Below, one piece after another: positions 10,263 through 21,698 of a DNA stretch of 64,000 nt. The position numbers were made by a program, and so were the translations under genes. The stretch lies in the NCBI GenBank assembly GCA_949987705.1, contig OX465281.1, positions 226,890,224 to 226,954,223 on the forward strand, given 5' to 3'. This DNA is from Thereva unica (taxonomy: Eukaryota > Arthropoda > Insecta > Diptera > Therevidae). The number at the start of each line of letters is the position of its first letter. Position 1 is the stretch's first letter. Below the pieces are notes generated by a model. The model saw only the letters and a list, made by a program, of their open reading frames with translations. It did no database searches and was not told where the DNA came from.

Positions 10263-12566
10263 GCCCTAATCATTAGGAATACGGTGATTGTAATCTACCA
10301 ATTTAAGTTAGATTTTGGCATTGTACTGCCCTATTTTATACATTAGAAAACAGACAAATATCTGTCCCCACATTTTCTACTTTTAATTACATATTTTATC
10401 CATTCTGACGCCAAAGACAATCTAAAACAGTTTGTTAGAACAATATTAATGTGCAAAGCTGAACAGGTAAACAATATTTTCCATGTCCAAGAAATTTATG
10501 GACCTCTTAAATTAATGAAATTACATATTGTGAATAGCACAGTGAACATAAATTGCATACTTTAAGGAAACCATCATCAAATTTATAGCATCAAACCATT
10601 TATGCTCGCCTAAACTCCAGCATAAATTCGAATTGAACTCACCACAAAAACAAGTTTGAATTATGCTCAGCCCTCCGCAACTTATGCAGTAACAAAGTAA
10701 CCTAGAAGTGCACTCGCAGGCTGTGGAGGACGGGACAGACAGGACTCTCCTGAGAAATGCTCTGTGCTATTTCAAATCGGACGTGGAATGAATCGACGTC
10801 GGACTGTTGCTGACAGTGACCAATCGTCGTGGCACCCTCCTCGGCAGCATAGCTCCGTGCATCGGGGCCAGCGCCCCAGTGGCCGGTGCATCTGACTGCA
10901 ACTTGCAACAATCGAGATTTAATCAAAGATAATCAACCGAAATTGAACAGCATCGCCTGCGGCTCAATGAACCAGGATGATTGGAAATTAACAGGAGACG
11001 GGCACCACTGGAAGCGGATCTGACAAGGAGGGCTATCAGATGACATTCCATCGGCCCGATCGGATGCCCTTAAGAGGTTAATTATAGTGTAGAAGTGATA
11101 TGGGGACGCCGTCCCCCGATGACAGTTCCACGTTTATTAAGCGACGAAATTGGATACAGTCGAGCTGGGCTGGATGCCGTGCTCGAAGTGGAGCATGAAG
11201 ATGGCGAAATTGGTGGAGTAATGCCACGCTATTAATGGACGTTACTAAGAAGAGCGCTTGCAGAGCGAATTGCAGTCATTGGATTGTAAGTAACGAGAAA
11301 AGTATGATGGGCTCATCGTGGAATGTCCAATTGGGAATTTCGTGGTTAGATGGTATTGCTGCGATTTATCAGGCAGGAGGGGAAAGGATTCATGGAAGAA
11401 GTACGATTTAGAATACACATGTTAAATGATCTTCCATGGGATCGTAGTTATGGTGTTTTGGTCAATACCTGTAGCTTACATTCTGAAAACTGGGAGAGCC
11501 AGTAAACTATCCCTGCAACTATGTTAATATCGTATGATATAACTGCGATATTGACTGGCTTGGTCCACGCTCGTGTGCGGTACCCCTCTTCTATCTACTA
11601 TCGAATTTTATTAAAAAAAAAACTTTTGTAGCTGCTGAGTGATTAGTAGTATCTTCGTGAAGTTTTTTGGCCAGATTTATCCTGGACATTGATGCTAAAT
11701 CTAAAACTTGCTCCTTACTTTACTCACTCATTGAAAGACTGAAGCACATCAGAAAATTGTTAGTGATCATCAGGCATGCCGCTAGAGCACTGTTTACGAA
11801 TCTTCTACACATTTTCGAGACGGCGCAGTGTTAATCGGAACTCGCCGAAGGATTATCACTATACTATATTTTTCCAAACTTTGAGAAACGTCTTAGGCAA
11901 CGCACGCACTGAGCTGGTGAGAAATTGGCGTGGTGGTGGTGTGGTGACAAGTGAAATATTTTAATCATACGAAAACAAGCGCGGCAGCGCGCATCGATAT
12001 GGTGTAGCGTTTTGCAAGTGGACTACATTCCCAACAAGTTTAATTTTAGGGTGGTAAATGCCACTTCACCGCCAGCAAGGGTTTATATTTTTGGGGAACT
12101 TATTACCAGGCCTATTCTGAACTCCGTTGGAATTTTCTTACACTGGTGGCATACGATGGTTAGAAACTTTCAGCGAAATCGATCACAATAAATGCCGTAC
12201 TTTGCTGTCAGTGGATGAATTTTTTTCTTTATTGATTTTGATGTGGTGCCTGTCACTTCAGTGCGCATTAAACCACTACGATGGCATCCCTCCGGCACAC
12301 CACTTGCAACTTAATCACCATGCTACCGCCACTTGATCGTCACCCCACTGCAGTACGCGCCTTAGCTTAAAGGTACTCGAAGGCTATTTCATAGCGATAG
12401 AGTTAATATTCGAGTTACAAAAGTTGGGCTCAAATACAGAGGAACTTTAACGAAGCTCGTCTAAATAGCTGGTTAAGCAGTGCGGTACTCATTAAGTTTG
12501 CGGCGTGAAGTATGCAGCGCCAAATATGGTTTGGGCTTTCACACCATTAGTACAAGCGCACGTCCA
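10263..12566. other. 2.3 kb with no recognised gene
   Basis: The part at about 10690-11300 is more GC-rich than its surroundings but has no open frame with a family signature. Short frames at 10702-10926 (minus), 11776-11964 and 12127-12336 (plus) are unconvincing. Confidence 0.45.
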
Positions 12567-12570
12567 GGGC

Positions 12571-13588
12571 CACAGTGCGGCCGATTCCCAAAAAGCTGGC
12601 CAAAAGTCCAAAAATAATTTTTCTTATAGGGCGGTTTTTTTTGTTCAGTTGGCTTCAATACACCCACAGCCACCAGAAATCACATATAGCGTTGTTTCTT
12701 TTCTCGTACTTGCTCCAATACAACAGTCGCAACGATAGCTGTTTTGATTGGTCAAATGGTTCTTTCGAAAGTGCATTTAACAGAGTGTTGTTTAAACATT
12801 GTGTAAAAAATTAAGATCGTCGTGGATAGCCATACCACAAATGTAATCTACTTCTGAAGGTAAGTAGAATGTAAAAAAAAAATAACAAAGGGTGATTTCC
12901 CATGCCAAAAATTTTAGTGACACCAAGATTATTAGTAATTTTTATCGCTTAAAATCAAATAATCTGTGTAAGTCACCATGCGAATAGAAAAAAGTTCCGC
13001 GATGTTCCGCTCTGAAACTTGATGGAGGTTATTCCTTGAGGTATTAGTAACAGAATAAAGCAAGATTTAGCTGCCCCAACTTGCCCGCTTTTTTTTAAGA
13101 AGATTTTGAAAAACCTATAAATTGACATGCATCTTGATTATGTTGATCAATATACGCTATTTCACGCGAGGGGGTGGCTAATAGGGATTGAAGGGGGCGG
13201 TTTTTCTAAGTTTTAATATGAAATTCGCAATCAGCGACCCCGAAAACCTATAAATTGACATGCATCTTGATTATGTTGAATAATATACGCCATTTCACGA
13301 GAGGGGTGGCCAAAGGGGGTTGAAGGGGTGGCCTTTCTAATTTTTAATAACAAATTCGTAATCAGCGACCCCGAAAACCTATAAATTGACATGCATCTTG
13401 ATTATGTTGAATAATATACGCTATTTCAAGAGAGGGGGTGGCCAATAGGGGTGGAAGGGGGTGGCTTTTCTAATTTTTAATATCAAATTCGTAATCAGCG
13501 ACCCCGAAAACCCCCAAGTAAGAAATTTTGAATCAATTACATTATTTATCGACTTTTGGCCAGCTTTTTGGGAATCGGCCGCACTGTG
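12571..13588. mobile_element. TIR element with CACAGTG ends and 4-base GGGC duplication
   Basis: The left end CACAGTGCGGCCGATTCCCA, continuing AAAAGCTGGCCAAAAGTC, is repeated inverted and exact at the right end (13551-13588). GGGC flanks both sides (12567-12570 and 13589-13592). No transposase frame was seen. Ends starting CAC with a 4-base duplication resemble Chapaev (CMC) elements; CACAGTG also recalls Transib ends, but those normally give 5-base duplications. The right half carries a tandem repeat. Confidence 0.7.
13110..13510. repeat. tandem repeat, about 132-base unit, three copies
   Basis: Units start at about 13110, 13243 and 13374 (periods 133, 131 and then 133 to the final fragment at 13507). 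Each has AAAACCTATAAATTGACATG, CATCTTGATTATGTTGA, a G-rich block (GGGGTGGCC) and ends AATCAGCGACCCCG. It lies wholly inside the TIR element at 12571-13588. Confidence 0.85.
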
Positions 13589-13827
13589 GGGCGGTCGGAA
13601 GCAAATAGTCTCTTTTTGTGCTGTGAAAAACACTGGAAAAAACAAATACGCAGTACTTCGATAGTGAATAGGTTAAAGTACCCAAGCACGAACCCAGAGG
13701 CTCCGCGTGGAGCAGGGCCTTCGTTTTTTCACCACTGCCACTGCTAATATTCTTTCCCTCTGGTTTTCGTTGCTCACAGTTCGCTGGCTGCTTTTGTAAG
13801 CACAATAAGCGAAGAAACCTAATCTCC

Positions 13828-14300
13828 TGTTTTTTTTTTTTTTTTTTTTTATGTGACACACTAGAGACTTAGAGAAGGCCCCTTTGTACTGTCGACCATG
13901 TATTTATTTTTGAAATGTCGAACAGCAGCTCTAGTCGGAAGATAGAGAGAGAAGTGAAGGAAAGAACTGTCACAACCTAGCTGCGGTATTTTTATTTCAC
14001 CTACTCCCAACCATTTCGCGACTCTGACATCAGGGCATCGAGAACAACTCGCTGGAGTGTTATGCCTCCTGAAACGAGCTGAATCTCATCGACCAACCGA
14101 TAACATGCGCTTGGTGGAGCGGGGAAGAGAACTAGAGAAGGCTATGACAGGAGGAATCAGGAATGCAAAGAGGGAAGAAGAAAGAAGGAAGGTTATGTAG
14201 GCGGGAAATTGGGAAAGGCTAGGACCGTGGCACCGCCGGGAATCGAACCCGGGACCTCTGGGGATAGTAGTCAGGCGCCTTACCCCTAGACTACCGAGGC
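13828..14300 (-). mobile_element. SINE-like element: tRNA-like head, LINE-related body and tail
   Basis: Read on the minus strand, the element begins with a tRNA-like segment (14300-14228). It continues with AGGAGGCATAACACTCCAGC and flanks resembling the 5' leader of LINE family A (52420-52480). It ends in a tail resembling that LINE's 3' UTR (ATGTGA, CTTTGTACT, GAGAGAGA blocks) and a run of about 21 A (T on the plus strand, 13830-13850). No long frame exists. A tRNA-derived promoter, a LINE-like tail and poly(A) are the classic parts of a SINE. Confidence 0.55.
14228..14300 (-). ncRNA. tRNA-like head of the SINE-like element
   Basis: This is 73 bases long with an A-box-like TAGTCTAGGGGTAAGG and a perfect B box GGTTCGATTCC inside a paired T arm (CCGGG/CCCGG). 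Only about four of seven acceptor pairs form, and no proper anticodon arm can be drawn, so this is a decayed or tRNA-derived RNA polymerase III promoter rather than a working tRNA gene. Confidence 0.55.
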
Positions 14301-14937
14301 TATTGTTCTATAGTGTTGGATGAACGGAGAATAAGTAAGAACAGCATTTTGGCGTGAACTTTTAAGTCGGCAATACAGAGAGGCTTTCCTATGATCTCTA
14401 CCCTTTCAAATACAACCGCCTCTATCATAATGCATTTTTAATATGCAGGGCGTTATTGTGGTAGCACAGAGCCGACTTAACTCCTTCATAATCAAATCCG
14501 CAGAATGATCTGTGCTTCCATCATTACTCGCACTTGGCCGACTGTAGAGCAACACAATACAGCTCCACCCTGAGGTAAAAAAATCCCTCATAAGAACTAC
14601 GCTGGCTGAAAACGAATGTCAACCTACATATATCATTGTTTTCCAGAGATTTTATAAGCGGAAATGGTTTTGCATGCTCGTAACTCGACTATACTGAATA
14701 ACTATTTGGGGCTGATGGAAATACGATCATAAAGTTCTTCTGGTCGCCGCTGGAAGCTGCCCTGAAAAGATGGACTAATAAGGTCGGCCTACTCAAGCCA
14801 AAATGTAAAATTATAGTGTCGAGGGCTGCATGGAAGTGGGTGGTTTTACGTATTCCTTTCGGCGTTGGGCGCACCCAGTTGTCTAATAACTTAACCTGAT
14901 ATGGAAGCTCTGCTAAAATAGACCTTCCACTTCCTAC
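14301..14937. other. no gene recognised
   Basis: A 120-codon minus-strand frame (14689-15051) starts in the neighbouring LINE end and shows no family pattern. Nothing else is supported. Confidence 0.4.
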
Positions 14938-16290
14938 AATTTTTTTAATAAGTGAGGGGGCAACCCACATGGTGAAAACTGCAGCCAAGTTAGGCCTATT
15001 GTGTACGTACCCCACTAGCAGAACAGACAAAACCCTTCCGGACGAAGGCAAGAAGGTCTTTAATTGACGAAGACCGGACTTGACCAGGGCTCATTGTCTT
15101 TCTGATAAACGTTCTTCTTCTAAACCAGTTCAGAGTAGGACATTAACAAAGAATATGTATGGAAATCTCGTCGCTTGAGGTCCGCTCTGTTTAAAGTGGT
15201 AGTGGGGCCACTTAAGGCAGAGGGTCTATAAGATCTTTAGCCTGTCTAAGACTTGAGACTGATTCCCACTAGGTTAGGTTTAGTTCCTTAATCAACTCCT
15301 CTATCAAGGAGTTGGAGGTGAACCAAAGAGGTGTCATAGCAGGGTTTTGGGTCCTGGACTAACGTCCCTGTCTGCAGCCTCATTTCCCTCGGTGTCCAGG
15401 AATCCAGCAGAGCGAGAACTCATTTCTTCTGGTCAGGCTCTAGAGTACGTCAAAACACACTGCAACTATTTTGGAAGAAAACTTCCACGCGGAGAGTGCC
15501 TTGATGGGAGCTTGGCTGTCAGAAATGGCTTTAATGTTGGCGCCTTTCAAACCTTTCTCAAGGTTCAGCTTAGCGCAGGTCGCAATGGCATGTATTTCAG
15601 TATGGAAAACAGAGGGCCACTTATCCATTGCAATCGAGACCTTGGAGTTGGGTCCTGCGACGCCAGCTCCTGTACCATGGTCCATCTTTGACCCGTCAGT
15701 AACCCCGTGGATATGTTTCGGATACACAGGAAGAACAAGTTCCTTCCACTCAGAACAGAATTTCCGTTGGATTGGAACCGCAGTTCACTTTGACTGTATA
15801 GGGCCAGTTGGATGAGATTTGAAGTCTCAAGGCCCTTATGGCGGCGGATTTCCATATGAAGACACGCAATGGGGTCAACCCAATGATTGCCTCTATCTCA
15901 GCTGTGAGACAGGTCCGCATAGCTCCGGTAATGAAGAGGTTAGCAAGCCGTTGTAGTTTGCTGCACTTGAAGAGCGACGTAACCTGTTTAGTCGTGGTCC
16001 ATCAGACTATAGCGGCATAAGTGATCACAGGTTTTAAGATCGTATTGTACATCCAGTACGTCATTTGCCTCCCCCCATGCCCTACCTAGAAGCCTTTACC
16101 AGGCCCTTGTGGCTTTACTGAAGACGTAGTCCAGTTGAGCGTTCCAGTTCAGTCTCTTGCCTAACTTTACTGCCAAGTATTTGACTGAGTCTGAGTACTC
16201 AACTGTGATACCCTGGATACAGATAGGATCTAAGCCCACTTTGTAGCGTTTGGAGAAAGTTACCAGAACCGCCTTATTTGGTTGACAGAT
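14938..16290 (-). pseudogene. LOA/I-like LINE relic with RNase H domain
   Basis: Read on the minus strand across frames: NKAVLVTFSKRY, VEYSDSVKYLAVKLGKRLNW, then ANLFITGAMRTC and IGLTPLRVF, followed by an RNase H domain with TDGSKMDHGTGAGVAG, HTEIHAIATCAKL and AISDSQAPIKALS. After an internal loss, the 3' end has the block AGTGGGGTACGTACACAATA that also ends the LINE at 25996-26468. Multiple stops and shifts are present. ACTTCCTAC near 14923 and again near 16313 may be its target duplication. Confidence 0.75.
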
Positions 16291-17780
16291 CTACCATACT
16301 CATGGGACCTTTATGGACTTCCTACCATGGCCATGGGACTTTTGTGGACCCAGTAAGCTAGGGAAGGCCAAGAAAAGAAGGACCTGAGTGGAATCATGAA
16401 GCCCCAAGGACCATACTCGAGCCCCGACGCGTCACGACGGTCGGGAATACGCGAAGCCAAGAACCACACCCAGGCAGGCGCCAGCTTTTTGGGATTTTTG
16501 ACCACTGTGCCCGTGACCACCGAATTGAAATCAACGTATGAATAAAGTTAATGCTCTATGGCCACAAGCACTATCTAGAACCTAAGATATCTATAAATTC
16601 TTCTAAACCTGGCCGGAATTTTTATATCAAAAATTTCATCAAGAAAAAGTCCCTAAAAAAAGTGTTAAAGCATTTCTCTCGTTTACATCCCCATAAAACA
16701 CATGCCATTTCTCTATTTTATTGATATTTTCAATTAACACGTTCCTTCTATGCATCGAAAGGCATTTCTCACAAGGCTGCAATAATCACAGTCGATTAGG
16801 ATAAAAATCACGTATTGGTGCTTGCCAGTAACCTCTCCTGCGGGACGTGCAATCACGCAATCCATCCTGTCTTATAAAATATTTATTTGCCGGCAGAGTG
16901 AGCCAGGACCGAATTCCATTGATCCTGATGCTCCTCGGGCCTGAGTGGCCGCAGCAGCGCTGTTCCCAGAAGAAGGAAGAAATCCTCAGGAAAGAAGAAA
17001 ATTTACGACTTCTTGTCGTAAACTTGGTCCAAAGTAGTTGAAGTGACTGCCAGCATCATTAAGTGTCCTTCTGCCGTCCGTGATTTCGCTCTAAAAAGTT
17101 TCCTTCGGGAGATTGTTATTTAGGTAATGCTGGATTTGGCAAAAGGATACGAGTAAAGGATGAACTCGATGGACCTTGTCATCAGGAGCTGCTTTATGAC
17201 CGGTTAAAATTGTGAAAGGGAAAGGCACGAAACGGATTTTACCTGGGACATAAAAGTGATTGTGGGGGCGAAACGTGTCAACCTTGGGATTTAATGTAGA
17301 ATTCAGTGGAAAGGATGTTTTTTGGGGAAGTAAAGGAAATCGGAATAGGATTTTGTTAAAGGAAGAAAGGGTTCTATTGGATTAATAAGGAAAGAGAAAA
17401 CAGATTCTAGTATGAATAGTTCAATGAATATAGCATATGAGATAAGCCAATGTCTCCAATAAGCCATATTGCTTATCAATAAACCGCACAATATTTTTGA
17501 ACACCAATAAGGCAAGATCAGACTTGCAGCGCCATAGGAATCGTAAGGAATCACGGTCTTTAACGTAAGGAAATGGTTTCTACTTTTTAGAACGCTTAAC
17601 CAAAATTTAGAAGGCCTTTTTTTCATTCTGACATAAACCTTTATTTCTCTAAATAATATTAAAAAATCAGCACTAAAAAATAATTTTGGAATTTAATACT
17701 ACCTGCCCATTTTGAAGTCCTTATTGGAGTTGTGCTTTTTGAATAAGGTTGCCATCGATTATTCTTAGTAAATTCAAGTG
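16291..17780. other. no gene recognised
   Basis: There are short frames only. Part of 16311-16520 is GC-richer and contains CCAGCTTTTTGGGAT, faintly like the TIR of the element at 12571, which is not enough for a call. Confidence 0.4.
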
Positions 17781-17784
17781 AGCA

Positions 17785-18030
17785 ACCATATCCATCCATC
17801 CATCCAATGGCGCTACAGCACAAATCGAGCTTTGCTCTAGAGAATTTCTCCAACTTTGTTGGTCCCTTGTAGCATGTCTTCAGTTCCGGAAGTTGAGCCA
17901 GTGTATTCGGAACTATACTATGAGTGATCCAAGAAGTATGATAGGTTTTCCCATATAAGATATAAGGATATACATCATGAAAAGAATTAATCAAAGTTTT
18001 TTTTTCCAAAATTGTAGGACTGTTGTTCAA
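17785..18030 (-). mobile_element. possible RTE-type LINE 3' tail
   Basis: Reading minus, ACCAACAAAGTTGGAGAAAT and a TGTAGCGCCATTGGATGGA stretch run into an imperfect (TGGA)n tail. The CTGTAGCGCCATT ending is also seen at the 3' end of the RTE at 57731-59346. The 123-codon frame here (17659-18030) has no other support. Confidence 0.3.
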
Positions 18031-18480
18031 ATTTATCGTACTGTTTTCTGATCTTTGGATTTTACAATTGATCTAACCGTTGGTTCGAAAGCTGTTCGCG
18101 GTCCGTAGTAGTTTTTTTACTGCACCGCAACAGATCGATAGACACAAACGCTATTACGCATAGCCGCTTAAACCAAATGGGTGGTGTAAATAATATTTTT
18201 GGTAGGTCTTCTCCGACTCAAGCAACATGATTGTTGAGCCCAGTTCAATGGTCATGTCGTTTGTCAATACTTATCACCCTCCTCTTCTACTGAGTTATTG
18301 TTCTACCTTTAACAATAAACTAATCCATGAAGAGTTCACATTTACTTTTAACTTCAAAAAGGCCAATCTTGAAGAACTGCCATCCAAGCTCACTTATGTA
18401 GATCGATTTCAGTAAGTTGTTAGTTCGATGACGAAGTTGCAGGATTTCATTCCATTCTGTACGAAACCTTTGCATCCTAT

Positions 18481-19237
18481 GTATAGATTTAAACGTCGTG
18501 ACATTCCGCGCATCTACCCCAGCAAAGCTCTTAAAAATATTTAAAAGCTCGGACCAAGCTTTATTTTGCTCCTCCCAACAAATCACTTGCTGCCTTTTAA
18601 TCAGTAACGACTGCGTATTGCTAGAGGGAGGTGTATTTTTCTGGGGTTTCAATGATTATTTAAAAAAATTAGCAATTATGAATGAAAAACGTCCCTTTTT
18701 ATATATTTTTTTATTTTAAGGTTTTTGTATTTTACCACATTTGCTACAGAAATAATTTGTAGCATTTCAACTAAAGAAATACGAAATTTTTGTTTTTATC
18801 ACTTTGATTATACTAGATTGTAGACGTTTCCTGCCAGTCGCATGCGCGCTTATTCCCGGGAGGTTGTGTTGCTTGCGACTGCGGGGAACTGTCGTTTTAT
18901 GAATGAAAATGCTCAGGATTTTTTTAAATTATTTTAAATTTAGAGATGAAAAATATTTCGTTTAATTATAGTAAAATTGTGCTTATTATGATGAATAAAC
19001 TGGCTTGGTTGAGCAGGGGCTTTACATGTATTTAAAAGCTCTGCTCAATACATATAAAGATAAATTAACTTTATTCATTCGACATGCGCGCATCCCTTCC
19101 CAAATTATTTTGTTGAGTTTTTTATGCGTTTGTTGCCGTTTTAACTAAAAAGATAGAACAATATTTATATAATTTGGCAACGAGGTGCGCAGAACTGCTC
19201 AAATTTTTTGTGTCACGGAGTTTGAAAAAATCTATAC
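18481..19237. mobile_element. TIR DNA transposon with Myb/SANT fragment, copy 2
   Basis: The ends GTATAGATTTAAAC and, read inward from the right, GTATAGATTTTTTCAAAC continue to TCGTGACA-like bases, as in copy 1 at 180-985. CTAT flanks both sides (18477-18480 and 19238-19241). A minus-strand frame within it (to 18652) reads QQVICWEEQNKAWSEL, LNIFKSFAGVDARNVTTF, the pattern of Myb/SANT-like DNA-binding domains carried by several transposons. Deleting the insert joins the LINE as LHPIEKIKLSRSSPPWYNYE. Confidence 0.75.
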
Positions 19238-19969
19238 CTATTGAGAAGATAAAGTTGTCCAGATCATCCCCACCCTGGTACAACTATGAGTTCAGGCGTG
19301 CCAAAAACTATCTGTAAGATACTTATCTCAGAAAAACAACACAGTTTTTGTTGCAGCTCGTTCAACTACCACTAATCTACTTGTGTTATCTTCTCACATT
19401 GTTCGGGGCTTCGTCACTGGTTGCCAAACCGACTGCGTTTATACAGAGTTCAGTAAGGCCTTTGACAAGATCTCTCACACGATCATAGCTCTCAGACTAA
19501 AAAAAAATAGGCTTTCTGCACTCCCTTGTGGTACGGAGTCAAATCCAAAAACATTGAAACGTCCTCTGGCGTCCCGTCCCGCAAGGTAGTTGTCTAGGTC
19601 CTCTGCTTTTTATCTTATCAATCGATGACATTGTCACCTTATTAGATCCGTACCGTCTCATAAAGAGTACCGAGGATTGCAAACTTTTGCAAATTGATCT
19701 TAACACCTTTTATTCTTGGTGTTCTAATAACAACCTGGTTCTTAATATTAGCAAGTGCGAGGTCATGATGTTATGACCCGATAATTTATGACTATACTTT
19801 TTTCCACAACATAACCTCTCGCATAATCTCTTTAACTGATCTTGGGGTTAGGTTTAATTGTAAGCTGGATTTTTCCACTCACATCGATTATATCTCTTCT
19901 AAGGGCAGTATAGTCCTGGGATTAATAAAAAGGTGGTCTAAGGAATCCGAAAATCCCCACATCACTAAT

Positions 19970-20081
19970 AATGAGTCTTGTCTTGTTCTTGCACATTTAG
20001 CAAGAACAAGAACAAGACTTAGTTATGCTTGCAAGGACAAGAACAAGACTAGAATAGTCTTGTCTTGTTCTTGCGTTTACT
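19970..20081. mobile_element. 112-base insertion with 10-base TSD
   Basis: CATCACTAAT occurs on both sides (19960-19969 and 20082-20091). Removing the insert restores the LINE frame LIPKHLYVSLVRPLLE. The insert is built of direct and inverted copies of AGTCTTGTCTTGTTCTTGC, so it can fold into a strong hairpin. A 9-10-base duplication is typical of MULE-type elements. Confidence 0.75.
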
Positions 20082-20156
20082 CATCACTAATCCCTAAGCA
20101 CTTGTACGTATCTTTGGTTAGGCCTTTGCTTGAATGCGCCTCCCAGGTGTGGTCTC

Positions 20157-21698
20157 CATGGGCGGCGCTTTAATAGGTGCAAATGGTGCACTTGCACCGG
20201 GCGCAATTAGACTGGGCACTAAAAAAAATGATAACGTGTTACCGTGACTTCATCTATATCTATAAAAATGTCGTGTCACAGTGTTTGTTACCGAACTCCT
20301 CCGAAACGGGTTGACCGATTTGTATGATATTTTTTGTGTATATTTGATAGGTCTGAGAATAGGTCGTAGGCTATTTGTTATACCTTTAACCAAAAAAAGC
20401 AGCTGAAAAATCCAAAAAAAAAATGGTAATTTTTGGAATTTTCACTTCAGTTTAGTTTCAATAGCTTCATGGCCTACCTATTGTTTGACAACTTCGTAAA
20501 TGTATAATTGTCATTAAATTGAATCAAATTTACGCAGCTGTCAAACCATAGGTAGGCCATGACGGTATTGAAACTAAACTGAAATGCAATAAGCAATATA
20601 GTATACTCAATAAACGTCAGATCATTGGTCGTCTCAAGAGGGCAGGGTAGCACTTTCTTCACAACCCCCTCGACATGGGTATCAAATGAAAGGGTGTGAT
20701 AAGTAGAATACAATACGCAATGTAGTATACTCAATATACCCATCCATGGCGGCCGTCGCAAGACCCATGTTCTTTGTGGCACTTCACCTGTGTAAAATTC
20801 ATATCGCGAAAAATACTAAGTCAATTGATTGTTTTTATTATTTACTATTGGCTTATGGATACAGCGAGGCGTACCGGGTCCCAGCTAGTTTTCATATATT
20901 AAACGAACTGCACAAAGTGTTTGTGTCTTTTTCCATTGTCCTTTGTACGGTGCGGCCAATCAATTCCATTTCGTTCTCCTGTTTTCGTCGGTTATCCTTT
21001 CTTGGCGGGCACGGTGCCATAGTTCTTGATTTGTAGTCCTTACCTGTCGTACTATTATAGATCAATAATTCGGCGAGAGACACCTGGATCGCCTCTGTTC
21101 TGAAGCTGTTGAAACGCTGAAGTTGCTAAAAGCGCCTTATTTGTCCAGAAAGGCTACCAAGATGTACTGTTTTCATTTTAGGCAAGATTATACAGTCGAA
21201 ACTAATAAATGCAGTTCAGTGACCACTGATTATAGGTTTCTGCTTGAAACAGCTAGGGAAGTACACCGTTAAATATTCTGGAACAAATGATGAAGTTGGT
21301 AAATGTGTGGAGAATGGTGGCAGTGGCGCCGAAGGCCTTCTACCAGAAGCTTAAGCAGTATTAAGCTTATAGATGCAGCATTAGCGGGAGAGTTTTGTGA
21401 AGTTAAAGTGCAAGCAAACCTAGCACAAAAGCAAGATCGCGAAGCTAATCCTGATTGGACACAAGGTTTCATAGATGCATTGGCGTACTTGCACCGGGTG
21501 CAATTTCAGAAATGAAGATTTTAAGAAAACAATTTAAAACTTGAGAAAGTGCTCCCGTGCCTTCATTTTCATACTTCACAGAAGAACTTTTGTGTGTCTT
21601 TTTCCAATACCATCCACTGCTATAAAAAAAGCTAACAGCTGATGGGGGCGCAATATGGTATACTGCACCGGGCGAAAAAAAATCAAGCACCGGCCCTG
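20157..21698. mobile_element. hAT-like element with 8-base TSD, carrying a Helitron
   Basis: The ends are CATGGGCGGCGCTT and, inverted, CAGGGCCGGTGCTT, an imperfect TIR of the hAT kind. GTGGTCTC is duplicated at 20149-20156 and 21699-21706. The subterminal GCACTTGCACCGGGCGCAAT recurs near 21485 and near the right end. No intact transposase is visible. About 906 bases remain after subtracting the Helitron. Confidence 0.8.
20253..20888 (+). mobile_element. non-autonomous Helitron inside the hAT-like element
   Basis: It begins TCTATATCTATAAAAATG after an A and ends CCGGGTCCCAGCTAG before a T, i.e. TC...CTAG between A and T, as Helitrons do. The opening GAACTCCTCCGAAACGG with TTGACCGATTTGTATGA and the later ATGGGTATCAAATGAAAGG are widespread in insect Helitrons. 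An inverted repeat of about 46 bases per arm (20447-20492 with 20537-20583) lies inside. No Rep/helicase frame. Confidence 0.8.

Noticed and set aside
10702..11300. A GC-richer patch as a coding exon
   Set aside because: Only a 74-codon minus frame with no motif and no splice-consistent extension.
13110..13510. A CRISPR array
   Set aside because: The units are near-identical over their full ~132 bases with no repeat/spacer alternation; it is a tandem repeat within a transposon of a eukaryote.
14228..14300. A functional tRNA gene on the minus strand
   Set aside because: The B box and T arm are perfect, but the acceptor stem pairs poorly and no sound anticodon arm forms; a SINE head explains it better.
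17659..18030. A 123-residue minus-strand gene
   Set aside because: No motif; its centre resembles an RTE 3' tail, and attempts to splice it to the frame at 17303-17626 hit stops in all three trial joins.
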